A stretch of DNA of 24,080 nucleotides from MESE01 sp036675035 (GTDB lineage: Bacteria; Pseudomonadota; Gammaproteobacteria; Burkholderiales; Burkholderiaceae_D): positions 1 to 24,080 of the forward strand of contig JAKFFO010000219.1 in the NCBI GenBank assembly GCA_036675035.1, written 5' to 3'. Each line of letters begins with the position of its first letter. Within the stretch, counting starts at the first letter, position 1. This document shows, piece by piece, positions 8,885 to 15,601 of the stretch. Both the position numbers and the translations under genes were made by a program. A model generated the notes under the pieces. The model was not told the DNA's origin, made no database searches, and saw nothing but the letters and a program-made list of their open reading frames with translations.

Positions 8885-10036
8885 ATGTCGATCGCGATGG
8901 TGGCCGGCGAAACTTCCGGCGATTTGCTGGCCGGCCGGCTGCTGTCAGGCCTGCGGCCGCACCTTCCGGATGCGCGCATGCATGGCATCGGTGGCCCGCA
9001 TATGGCGGAACATGGTTTTGTGAGCGACTGGCCGATGGACAAGCTCTCGGTAAGAGGCTTGTTTGAAGTGCTTGCACATTATCGTGAAATCAAGGGAATT
9101 CAGAATGCGCTGCGCGATACGCTCCTGAAAGAAAAACCTGCTGTCTTTATCGGCGTCGATGCTCCTGATTTCAATCTCGGGCTGGAGCGGCAACTTAAGG
9201 CGGCGGGTATTCCAACCATGCATTTCATCGGCCCGTCAATCTGGGCCTGGCGCGGCGGGCGGATCAAGAAGATTGTCGAGTCGGTATCGCATATGCTGGT
9301 GGTGTTTCCGTTCGAAGAGGCGATCTACCGGAATGCCGGAATTCCGGCGACCTATGTCGGCCACCCGCTGGCCGAAGTGATCCCGATGGAGCCCGATGTA
9401 GCCGCTGCCCGTCAGAATCTCGATTTGCCGCTTGATGCCTCCGTCATTGCGATTTTGCCGGGCAGTCGCATGTCCGAATTGAAATACAATGCGCGCGCAT
9501 TCATAGAAGCAGCCGGATTGCTCGCGCAGCGCGATCCGTTACTGCGCATTGTCGCTCCGATGGCAGGCGTGCGCCAGCGAAAGTATTTCACCGAATTGCT
9601 TGTGCAGGCCGGCTTGCAGGAGGTGCCGATCAAGGTGATCGACGGTCAATCCCATGCCGCGATGGCATGCGCCGATGCAGTTCTGGTTGCATCCGGCACC
9701 GCATCGCTGGAAGTTGCCTTGTTCAAGAAGCCGATGGTCATCGCATACAAGATGATGCCTGCGTCATGGCATGTCATGCGTCACATGGCTTATCAGCCAT
9801 GGATCGGATTGCCGAACATTCTGGCGCGCGATTTCATTGTGCCCGAGCTGTTGCAGGATGCAGCAACGCCGCAGGCGCTGGCTGACGCGCTCTGGATACA
9901 ACTGCAGGATGTGCAAAACCGGGCAACACTGCGTCAGCGTTTCACCGATATGCATCACAGCTTGCTGCGCGATACCGCTAGGGAGAGTGCGCAGGCAGTG
10001 ATGAATTTGATTGAATCATCCGGAAAAAAGGCATGA
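8885..10036 (+). CDS. lpxB: Lipid-A-disaccharide synthase
   Basis: A GT19-family glycosyltransferase that joins UDP-2,3-diacylglucosamine and lipid X into the lipid A disaccharide at the inner face of the cytoplasmic membrane; 383 residues. Visible motifs are VAGETSGDLLAGRL at the N-terminus, FIGPSIWAWRGGRIKKI, YVGHPLAEVIP, ILPGSRMSEL and the nucleotide-binding SGTASLEVALFKKPMVIAYKM. The frame is open well upstream into lpxA, but ATG 8885 places the start one base after the lpxA stop and directly before the conserved GETSGD motif, so longer starts are rejected. The next gene, rnhB, probably begins about 90 bases downstream. Confidence 0.96.
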   Translation: MSIAMVAGETSGDLLAGRLLSGLRPHLPDARMHGIGGPHMAEHGFVSDWPMDKLSVRGLFEVLAHYREIKGIQNALRDTLLKEKPAVFIGVDAPDFNLGLERQLKAAGIPTMHFIGPSIWAWRGGRIKKIVESVSHMLVVFPFEEAIYRNAGIPATYVGHPLAEVIPMEPDVAAARQNLDLPLDASVIAILPGSRMSELKYNARAFIEAAGLLAQRDPLLRIVAPMAGVRQRKYFTELLVQAGLQEVPIKVIDGQSHAAMACADAVLVASGTASLEVALFKKPMVIAYKMMPASWHVMRHMAYQPWIGLPNILARDFIVPELLQDAATPQALADALWIQLQDVQNRATLRQRFTDMHHSLLRDTARESAQAVMNLIESSGKKA

Positions 10037-10079
10037 TGCGGATCATGAAGTCTCGGACATTTTTTGCGCGATGGTGAAA

Positions 10080-10105
10080 AATCGCGATGCCGGCATGTCG
10101 CGATT
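10080..10105. repeat. Inverted repeat in the lpxB-rnhB junction
   Basis: Perfect 8-bp arms AATCGCGA (10080-10087) and TCGCGATT (10098-10105) enclose a 10-base centre, TGCCGGCATG. The stem could extend by two wobble pairs in RNA. It sits 20 bases before the preferred rnhB start and within its possible N-terminal extension. There is no T-run behind it, so it is not an intrinsic terminator; a role in mRNA processing or in setting rnhB translation is possible but unproven. Confidence 0.4.
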
Positions 10106-10124
10106 CGGCGGTGCTAGCAACAAG

Positions 10125-10802
10125 ATGGGTGCCGTGACCGTTTCACTCATCCCTGACTCATCGCTCGAAGCGAAAAATGAAAGCTTCGAGAGCCGTTTGC
10201 GCGACTATGCCAGGACTGAAATTGTCTGCGGCGTGGACGAGGCGGGTCGCGGACCTTTAGCCGGGCCGGTCTTTGCTGCTGCGGTCATTCTCGATCCAGC
10301 GCGGCCTGTCGAGGGCTTGCGCGATTCAAAAAAACTCAACGCGGCACGCCGCGATGCGCTTGCCGCTCAAATCCGGAGCAATGCGTTGGCGTGGTCAATC
10401 GCCCAATGCTCGGAGACCGAGATCGATACGCTCAATATCCTGCAGGCGACCATGCTTGCGATGCGACGGGCGATCGAAGGTCTTTCTATACTGCCGACCC
10501 TGGCATTAATCGATGGAAACCGGTGCCCGGTCGGCCCGGTCCGCTCGGAAGCGATCGTCAAGGGCGATGACAAGGTCGCAGCCATTTCTGCAGCCTCGAT
10601 TCTTGCAAAAACTGCGCGCGATGCGGCGCTTGCGATATTGCATCGACAGTACCCGCATTATGCGTTCGATCAGCACAAGGGCTATCCCACGGCATTGCAT
10701 CTGGAACGGCTGCGAATCCATGGTGTGTCTGCGGTACACCGAACGTCCTATGCACCGGTTCGCGCACTGCTGAATGACGCATCCCGGCGCGAAAATATCT
10801 AG
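10125..10802 (+). CDS. rnhB: Ribonuclease HII
   Basis: An endonuclease that removes RNA from RNA-DNA hybrids and single ribonucleotides from DNA. The active-site motif GVDEAGRGPLAGPV (Asp 38, Glu 39 in this numbering), the DSKKL motif, ALIDGNRCP with a catalytic Asp, and KGDDKVAAISAASILAKTARD (positions about 140-160) are intact, as is DQHKGYPT. The start is uncertain. The frame is open back to 10011, inside lpxB, with ATGs at 10071, 10095 and 10125, and none has a convincing ribosome binding site. I prefer 10125, which gives 225 residues, still slightly long for the family. In Burkholderiales rnhB commonly follows lpxB. Confidence 0.93.
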   Translation: MGAVTVSLIPDSSLEAKNESFESRLRDYARTEIVCGVDEAGRGPLAGPVFAAAVILDPARPVEGLRDSKKLNAARRDALAAQIRSNALAWSIAQCSETEIDTLNILQATMLAMRRAIEGLSILPTLALIDGNRCPVGPVRSEAIVKGDDKVAAISAASILAKTARDAALAILHRQYPHYAFDQHKGYPTALHLERLRIHGVSAVHRTSYAPVRALLNDASRRENI

Positions 10803-10826
10803 TACGGAAAGCGCCGTTTTATTGCC

Positions 10827-11621
10827 ATGAGCCTCAAGTCCATTACATCGCGCGAAAATCCGCTCTACAAGGAGCTCAAACTGCTTGCGTCCAGCTCGCA
10901 GGCGCGCCGGAAAGCCGGTCGGACCTTGCTGGACGGCGTACATTTGTGCGACGCGTATCTGGATCATGTCGGCATGCCGACGTTATGTGCGGTCAGCGAA
11001 ACGGCGCACGCTGTTCCCGATGTCGCGGACCTTGTCGCCAGATGCGCGGCGGGGCGGGTTCAGTGCATTGTTCTTCCCGATGCACTGTATGCTCCGCTCA
11101 GTCAGGTCGAACATGGAATCAACCTGTTGTTCGTGATCGCGCCTCCCGAGCCCGAAGCGGTGGAAAAATTCGATCAGGCTGCGGTATTGCTCGATAACCT
11201 TCAGGATCCGGGCAATCTCGGTTCGATTTTGCGCAGCGCCGCGGCTGCCGGAATCGAACATGTCTATTGCAACACGGGCACTGCGTTGGCATGGTCGCCG
11301 AAAGTTTTGCGAGCCGGCATGGGTGCGCATTTTTTACTGAAGATAGTCGAAGGTGTCGATCTGTCGCATGTCATCGCAAATTGCGCGATACCAGTGATTG
11401 CAACGAGTTCGCACGCCCCGCAACGGGTATACGATCTGGATTTGACAGGGCCAGTGGCATGGTTGTTCGGTCATGAGGGAAAAGGCGTTTCGCCTGATCT
11501 GCTGGCGCATGCAAGCTATCAGGTTGCCATTCCGCATCTGGGTGCTGTCGAGTCGCTGAACGTCGCGGCTAGCGCAGCCGTCTGTTTTTTTGAACAGCTA
11601 CGGCAAAAGAGTATCCGATAG
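10827..11621 (+). CDS. TrmH/SpoU-family RNA 2'-O-methyltransferase
   Basis: A 264-residue protein with an N-terminal RNA-binding-like region (about 1-105, ITSRENPLYKELKLLASS near the start) and a C-terminal knotted SPOUT domain. SpoU motif 1 lies at about 119-148 (LLDNLQDPGNLGSILRSAAA), motif 2 at about 212-222 (LFGHEGKGVS) and motif 3 at about 233-252 (IPHLGAVESLNVAASAA). The motif 1 Arg used in catalysis and the motif 3 SLNV needed for S-adenosylmethionine binding are present. Motif 2 has His where Asn is usual (GNEG), a mild deviation. The exact rRNA or tRNA target cannot be read from sequence, so no symbol is given. GGAAAG about 20 bases upstream is too far to be an ideal ribosome binding site. 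Confidence 0.9.
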   Translation: MSLKSITSRENPLYKELKLLASSSQARRKAGRTLLDGVHLCDAYLDHVGMPTLCAVSETAHAVPDVADLVARCAAGRVQCIVLPDALYAPLSQVEHGINLLFVIAPPEPEAVEKFDQAAVLLDNLQDPGNLGSILRSAAAAGIEHVYCNTGTALAWSPKVLRAGMGAHFLLKIVEGVDLSHVIANCAIPVIATSSHAPQRVYDLDLTGPVAWLFGHEGKGVSPDLLAHASYQVAIPHLGAVESLNVAASAAVCFFEQLRQKSIR

Positions 11622-11625
11622 CGGG

Positions 11626-11628
11626 TTA
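11626..11628. repeat. Left copy of a TTA putative target-site duplication
   Basis: TTA directly abuts the left end of the 235-bp element and is repeated at 11864-11866 at its right end. A 3-bp match has a fair chance of being accidental, but it coincides exactly with the ends defined by the inverted repeats. Confidence 0.5.
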
Positions 11629-11646
11629 GGGCTTGCGCAGGAGTAA
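11629..11646 (+). repeat. Left terminal inverted repeat of the MITE-like element
   Basis: GGGCTTGCGCAGGAGTAA; pairs with 11846-11863 on the opposite strand with three mismatches (all transitions: T/C, G/A, G/A). Confidence 0.6.
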
Positions 11647-11699
11647 GCCGGGTACTCGTGCGGTCGGAGCGGGAGTCGATGTAAGACGCCCGACTGGCC

Positions 11700-11715
11700 G
11701 CAGTGCGAGCACTGC
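11700..11715. repeat. Internal hairpin, 7-bp arms
   Basis: GCAGTGC and GCACTGC flank a 2-base centre GA. As RNA this would fold as a 6-bp stem with a 4-base loop. Confidence 0.7.
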
Positions 11716-11733
11716 AAGGTGGAGCAGGGGTTT

Positions 11734-11751
11734 CGGATCGCATGCGATCCG
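11734..11751. repeat. Perfect 18-bp palindrome
   Basis: CGGATCGCATGCGATCCG is fully self-complementary with no spacer, the most symmetric site in the element. It is followed at 11753-11760 by a second, 8-bp perfect palindrome TTGCGCAA. Confidence 0.8.
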
Positions 11752-11763
11752 CTTGCGCAACGG

Positions 11764-11783
11764 TCTTCGCTTGTAAGCGAAGA
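11764..11783. repeat. Internal hairpin, 9-bp arms
   Basis: TCTTCGCTT and AAGCGAAGA enclose a 2-base centre GT; the arms match perfectly. Confidence 0.8.
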
Positions 11784-11784
11784 T

Positions 11785-11823
11785 GCGCCCTGCAAGGCGC
11801 GGGTAACGCAGCAGCGTGCCCGC
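11785..11823. repeat. Two further adjoining hairpins
   Basis: GCGCC (11785-11789) pairs with GGCGC (11796-11800) across CTGCAA. GCGGG (11799-11803) then pairs with CCCGC (11819-11823), with an inner ACGC/GCGT pair. The two share two bases, so they would fold alternatively. Confidence 0.55.
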
Positions 11824-11845
11824 TCAGGCCATCAATATGACCAAG

Positions 11846-11863
11846 TTATTCCTGTGCGAGCCC
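11846..11863 (-). repeat. Right terminal inverted repeat of the MITE-like element
   Basis: On the minus strand it reads GGGCTCGCACAGGAATAA and matches the left end at 15 of 18 positions. It abuts the stop codon of ppsR. Confidence 0.6.
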
Positions 11864-12712
11864 TTAGTAACCTCTTTTTTCCGATTTCAGCTCTTGTAAA
11901 ACCGTAGTCGCAATTTCTTCGATTGATTTTACTGTCGACGACATCCAGCGGATACCCTCGCGGCGCATCATTTTTTCGGCTTCGTTGACTTCGTATCGGC
12001 AATTTTCCAATGCCGCGTATTTACTCCCCGGCCGTCGCTCATTTCGCACTTCCGCAAGCCGGTCCGGCGCAATCGATAATCCGAAAATCTTATCCTTGAA
12101 GGGAAGCAAGCCACTCGGCAACTTGCCGCGCTCGAAATCTTCCGGGATCAACGGATAATTCGCTGCCTTGATACCGAACTGCATGGCCAGGAACAGGCTG
12201 GTGGGAGTTTTGCCTGAGCGTGAAACTCCGACAAGAATCACATCTGCCATGGCCAGGTTTTTATGGGACTGGCCGTCGTCATGTGCCAAGGAAAAATTGA
12301 TCGCTTCGATACGGTTTTTGTAGTCTTCCGAATCGGCAATATTGTGACTGCGTCCAATGGTGTGTGTTGACTTTACGCCAAGTTCCTGTTCCAGCGGTTC
12401 GACAAATGTCTGGATCAGATCCATATGCATGGCCTTGGACTTGCGTATGACGATCGAGAGATCGGCCTTGACCAGCGTGGAAAACACGATCGGCCGTTTG
12501 CCATCCTTGTCGCCTGCGTCATTTATTCTGCGCACCGCGTCGTGCGCCTTATCCATCGTATCGATAAACGGCAGCCGGATTTCCTTGAAGCGGAGCTCAA
12601 ACTGGGTCAGCACTGAATGACCGAACGTTTCCGCCGTGATACCGGTGCCGTCGGAAACAAAGAAAACGGTGCGATCGGCAGCCTGCAAAGAAGGAGGTTT
12701 GGAGTTTGACAT
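11864..12712 (-). CDS. ppsR: PEP synthase regulatory protein (bifunctional kinase/pyrophosphorylase)
   Basis: A DUF299-family protein of 282 residues that switches PEP synthase off by ADP-dependent phosphorylation of a Thr next to the catalytic His and on again by Pi-dependent dephosphorylation. Near the start it has RTVFFVSDGTGITAETFG. The P-loop-like nucleotide site GVSRSGKTPTS lies at about residues 162-172, followed by ANYPLIPEDF and a C-terminal CRYEVNEAEKMMRREGI. The frame is open to 12829, but ATG 12712 gives the normal length. The stop codon (bases 11864-11866) coincides with the TTA repeat bordering the MITE-like element, so the reading frame ends exactly at the element. It is transcribed divergently from ppsA, its target. 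Confidence 0.95.
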   Translation of the reverse strand: MSNSKPPSLQAADRTVFFVSDGTGITAETFGHSVLTQFELRFKEIRLPFIDTMDKAHDAVRRINDAGDKDGKRPIVFSTLVKADLSIVIRKSKAMHMDLIQTFVEPLEQELGVKSTHTIGRSHNIADSEDYKNRIEAINFSLAHDDGQSHKNLAMADVILVGVSRSGKTPTSLFLAMQFGIKAANYPLIPEDFERGKLPSGLLPFKDKIFGLSIAPDRLAEVRNERRPGSKYAALENCRYEVNEAEKMMRREGIRWMSSTVKSIEEIATTVLQELKSEKRGY

Positions 12713-12756
12713 AGTGCATAGCCTGAGCAATGAGCAGAAAAAGTGACACATCAACG

Positions 12757-12769
12757 CGGAAAAATTCCG
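12757..12769. repeat. Small dyad between ppsR and ppsA
   Basis: CGGAA (12757-12761) and TTCCG (12765-12769) are separated by AAA in the 176-bp divergent intergenic region. It could be an operator or chance; no clear promoter hexamers with good spacing were found for either gene here. Confidence 0.25.
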
Positions 12770-12888
12770 TTGCAGCCTGTAAAATGACAACAACCGATTG
12801 ATTTGCCCGCACTTCACGAAGAATATCAAAAACCAAAGGTCTGCGATGGCGCACGTAAAGATTTCTTATCATCAAACTAGAGGGTTCT

Positions 12889-15330
12889 ATGTCCAACGCA
12901 CTGCCTATGGGAGCAAGTCACGATCCTAAACCGCAGGCTGCTTATGTAGCCGCTTTTGAAAATCTGCGCATGACGGATGTTGATTCCGTCGGCGGAAAAA
13001 ATGCGTCACTTGGCGAAATGATCAGCCAGCTGGCCGGTGCGGGCGTCCGGGTGCCGGGCGGTTTCGCGACCACTGCCCAAGCATTCCGGGATTTCCTTTC
13101 TTATAGCGAAAATGGCGGAACGCCTTTGGCGCAACGTATTGCGGACCGGCTTGCAACGCTTAACATCGACGATGTCAGGGCGTTGGCACAGGCCGGAGCC
13201 GAAATCCGTCAGTGGATCGTCGAAACGCCATTTCAGCCCCGGCTGCAAAATGAAATCAACGAGTTTTATCAAAAGCTCGTTGCAGATTCGTCGAGCGAAA
13301 TGTCGTTTGCAGTACGCTCCTCGGCAACCGCGGAAGACTTGCCCGATGCATCATTCGCTGGTCAGCAGGAGACTTTCCTGAACGTGGTGGGCATCGACAA
13401 TGTGCTTGAAGCGATCAAGCATGTATTCGCCTCGCTGTATAACGACCGCGCGATTTCGTACCGGGTACACAAGGGTTTTACCCATGCCGAAGTCGCGTTG
13501 TCGGCAGGCGTGCAGCGCATGGTGCGCTCGGACGTCGGCGCGGCTGGCGTGATGTTTACACTGGATACGGAATCAGGTTTCCAGGATGTCGTATTCATCA
13601 CTTCCAGCTACGGCCTCGGAGAAACAGTAGTGCAGGGAGCGGTCAACCCGGACGAATTCTATGTTCACAAGCCGATGCTGGAACAAGACAAGCTGCCGAT
13701 CATTCGCCGCAATATCGGTTCGAAACTGATCAAGATGGAATTTACCGGAGAAGCGAAGGCTGGCCGCTCGGTAAAGACTGTTGATGTGCCGGTCGAGCTG
13801 CGCAATCGCTATTCGTTGAACGACACCGAAATCGTCGAGCTGGCAAAGTATGCGGTCATTATCGAAAAACACTACGGCCGTCCCATGGATATCGAATGGG
13901 GCAAGGATGGCCGCGATGGCAAGTTGTATATTTTGCAGGCGCGTCCGGAGACGGTAAAGTCGCAGCAGAAATCTACTGACGCGCAGCAGCGCTTCAAGCT
14001 CAAAGGCAGCGGCACGGTGCTGACCGCAGGGCGAGCAATCGGGCAGAAAATCGGCGCCGGACCGGTGCGTGTGATACACGATCCGGCCGACATGGAGCGA
14101 GTGCAGCCCGGCGACGTATTGGTTGCCGACATGACCGACCCGAATTGGGAGCCGGTGATGAAACGCGCATCGGCGATTGTGACCAATCGGGGCGGACGCA
14201 CTTGCCATGCCGCGATTATCGCGCGTGAACTGGGTGTACCCGCAGTGGTCGGGTGCGGTGACGCGACCGATGTGCTCAAGGACGGCACGCTGGTTACCGT
14301 GTCATGCGCCGAAGGCGATGAAGGCAAGATCTACGATGGCTTGCTTGAAACCGAAGTCAGCGAAGTGGCACGAGGAGAGTTGCCGAAACTGCCGCTGAAA
14401 ATCATGATGAACGTCGGCAATCCCCAGCTCGCGTTCGATTTCCAATCGATCCCGAACCACGGCGTCGGGCTGGCGCGCCTCGAATTCATCATCAACAATA
14501 ATATCGGCGTTCATCCGAAAGCGATTCTCGAATATCCGAATATCGACGCCGACCTGAAAAAAGCGGTTGAATCGGTTGCACGCGGCCATGCATCGCCGAA
14601 GGCATTTTATGTCGACAAGCTGGCTGAAGGCATTGCAACCATTGCCGCGGCATTCTGGCCCAAGCCGGTGATCGTACGCTTGTCGGATTTCAAGTCGAAT
14701 GAGTACAAGAAGCTGATCGGCGGCTCGCGCTACGAGCCGGATGAAGAAAATCCGATGCTCGGGTTCCGCGGCGCTGCGCGCTATCTTGCCGAAGATTTTG
14801 CGGAGTCGTTCGCAATGGAATGCCTGGCGATGAAGCGGGTGCGCAATGATATGGGTCTGACCAATGTCGAAATCATGGTCCCCTTCGTTCGGACGCTGGT
14901 CCAGGCGGAAAAGGTTGTCGATCTACTGGGCAAGAATGGTTTGAAGCGCGGCGAGAACGGTTTGCGCCTGATCATGATGTGCGAGGTGCCGTCCAATGCG
15001 ATTCTGGCTGACCGCTTCCTTGAGCACTTTGACGGATTCTCGATCGGCTCCAACGATTTGACGCAGCTGACATTGGGCCTCGACCGTGACTCGGGAATGG
15101 AGTTGCTGGCCGCGGATTTCGACGAACGCGATCCCGCGCTCTATGTGTTGATGTCGCAGGCAATTGCCGCATGCCGCAAGCAGGGAAAATATGTCGGGAT
15201 TTGCGGACAGGGGCCATCGGATCACCCGGATTTTGCCGAATGGCTGATGAAGGAAGGCATTGCATCGATCTCGCTGAATCCTGACTCGGTTATCGACACC
15301 TGGCAAAAGCTTGCGGCGATCAAGCCATGA
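12889..15330 (+). CDS. ppsA: Phosphoenolpyruvate synthase
   Basis: Cytosolic enzyme making PEP from pyruvate and ATP (products AMP and Pi) for gluconeogenesis; 813 residues, slightly longer than the Escherichia coli protein. The order is an N-terminal ATP-binding domain (GGKNASLGEM at about 34-43, FAVRSSATAEDLPDASFAGQ), a swivelling phosphohistidine domain with GGRTCHAAIIA (His 440), and a C-terminal PEP/pyruvate TIM barrel with IGSNDLTQLTLGLDRDSG and the catalytic Cys 772 in GICGQGPSDHPDFA. The Thr before His 440 context (RTCH) is the expected PpsR target region. AGAGGG just upstream of the ATG at 12889 is the ribosome binding site. It is divergent from ppsR, forming an enzyme-regulator pair. 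Confidence 0.97.
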   Translation: MSNALPMGASHDPKPQAAYVAAFENLRMTDVDSVGGKNASLGEMISQLAGAGVRVPGGFATTAQAFRDFLSYSENGGTPLAQRIADRLATLNIDDVRALAQAGAEIRQWIVETPFQPRLQNEINEFYQKLVADSSSEMSFAVRSSATAEDLPDASFAGQQETFLNVVGIDNVLEAIKHVFASLYNDRAISYRVHKGFTHAEVALSAGVQRMVRSDVGAAGVMFTLDTESGFQDVVFITSSYGLGETVVQGAVNPDEFYVHKPMLEQDKLPIIRRNIGSKLIKMEFTGEAKAGRSVKTVDVPVELRNRYSLNDTEIVELAKYAVIIEKHYGRPMDIEWGKDGRDGKLYILQARPETVKSQQKSTDAQQRFKLKGSGTVLTAGRAIGQKIGAGPVRVIHDPADMERVQPGDVLVADMTDPNWEPVMKRASAIVTNRGGRTCHAAIIARELGVPAVVGCGDATDVLKDGTLVTVSCAEGDEGKIYDGLLETEVSEVARGELPKLPLKIMMNVGNPQLAFDFQSIPNHGVGLARLEFIINNNIGVHPKAILEYPNIDADLKKAVESVARGHASPKAFYVDKLAEGIATIAAAFWPKPVIVRLSDFKSNEYKKLIGGSRYEPDEENPMLGFRGAARYLAEDFAESFAMECLAMKRVRNDMGLTNVEIMVPFVRTLVQAEKVVDLLGKNGLKRGENGLRLIMMCEVPSNAILADRFLEHFDGFSIGSNDLTQLTLGLDRDSGMELLAADFDERDPALYVLMSQAIAACRKQGKYVGICGQGPSDHPDFAEWLMKEGIASISLNPDSVIDTWQKLAAIKP

Positions 15331-15436
15331 CTTGCCGATGTTGAGGGTCCGGATGCAGATTCGATTCGTGTAAAACATAATCCGTACCTGCATTCTGTGG
15401 GAACCGCCCCGGAAGCCCGAAAAGCAAAAAAAGCGA

Positions 15437-15464
15437 TTGACGAAAGGAAATTTTCGACTAGACT
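15437..15464 (+). promoter_or_regulatory. Sigma-70-type promoter candidate downstream of ppsA
   Basis: TTGACG (15437-15442), a 16-bp spacer and TAGACT (15459-15464) resemble a housekeeping promoter. A perfect palindrome ATAACGTTAT (15465-15474) lies over the expected start site. It precedes a strong terminator rather than a gene. Confidence 0.45.
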
Positions 15465-15474
15465 ATAACGTTAT
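15465..15474. promoter_or_regulatory. Operator-like palindrome at the predicted start site
   Basis: ATAACGTTAT is a perfect 10-bp palindrome, and a further ATAAC half lies at 15483-15487, followed by AACGT. This arrangement directly behind a promoter-like sequence would suit a repressor site; no regulator is identified. Confidence 0.3.
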
Positions 15475-15557
15475 TGAATTGGATAACAACGTCTAAAAAT
15501 TTTTACCGTTGGTGTTTAAGCCCTCGCAGTCCAATGGTCTGCGAGGGTTTTTGTTTT
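15471..15557 (+). ncRNA. Candidate small RNA (or short leader) ending at an intrinsic terminator
   Basis: If transcription starts about seven bases after the promoter-like sequence at 15437-15464, an RNA of roughly 85 bases would end at the terminator at 15521-15557. The body is A/T-rich (GTCTAAAAATTTTTACCG) and has no reading frame with a ribosome binding site. The strong GC stem with a U-rich tail resembles Hfq-dependent small RNAs. Alternatives are the 3' end of the ppsA transcript or an attenuator in front of nfeD. There is no sequence identity to a known small RNA that I recognise. Confidence 0.35.
15521..15557 (+). terminator. Strong rho-independent terminator
   Basis: CCCTCGCAG (15521-15529) and CTGCGAGGG (15539-15547) form a perfect 9-bp stem around a 9-base loop. 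TTTTTGTTTT follows directly. It separates ppsA and the candidate small RNA from nfeD. Confidence 0.9.
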
Positions 15558-15601
15558 GTGGCCACTCGTATCATCATAAAGAAAGCGAAAGGAATAGCGA
15601 A

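Larger units (their letters stand above)
11629..11863. mobile_element. MITE-like palindrome-rich element, 235 bp
   Basis: A non-coding block between two converging genes. Its ends are 18-bp imperfect inverted repeats (15 of 18 identical): GGGCTTGCGCAGGAGTAA at the left and, read on the other strand, GGGCTCGCACAGGAATAA at the right. TTA flanks both ends. The interior carries at least six short inverted repeats (listed separately) and no convincing gene. Terminal repeats, a short direct repeat and lack of coding capacity are the marks of a miniature inverted-repeat transposable element. A 3-bp TNA-type duplication would fit some IS5-related groups, but I do not recognise the ends, so the parent family is open. 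It may also act as a two-way transcription barrier for the converging genes. Confidence 0.6.

Noticed and set aside
7708..9042. 444-codon open frame on the minus strand across fabZ, lpxA and the start of lpxB
   Set aside because: It is antisense to three strongly conserved genes, has no recognisable domain, and such long shadows arise from codon bias in this genome.
11519..11795. Two overlapping minus-strand open frames running through the MITE-like element into the methyltransferase gene
   Set aside because: They cross the element border and the inverted repeats, have no family features, and share bases with a real gene; likely spurious reading of a repeat.
15331..15436. Inverted GGATGCAG/CTGCAT pair after ppsA as a ppsA terminator
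   Set aside because: The loop is about 30 bases and no T-run follows, so it does not qualify as an intrinsic terminator.
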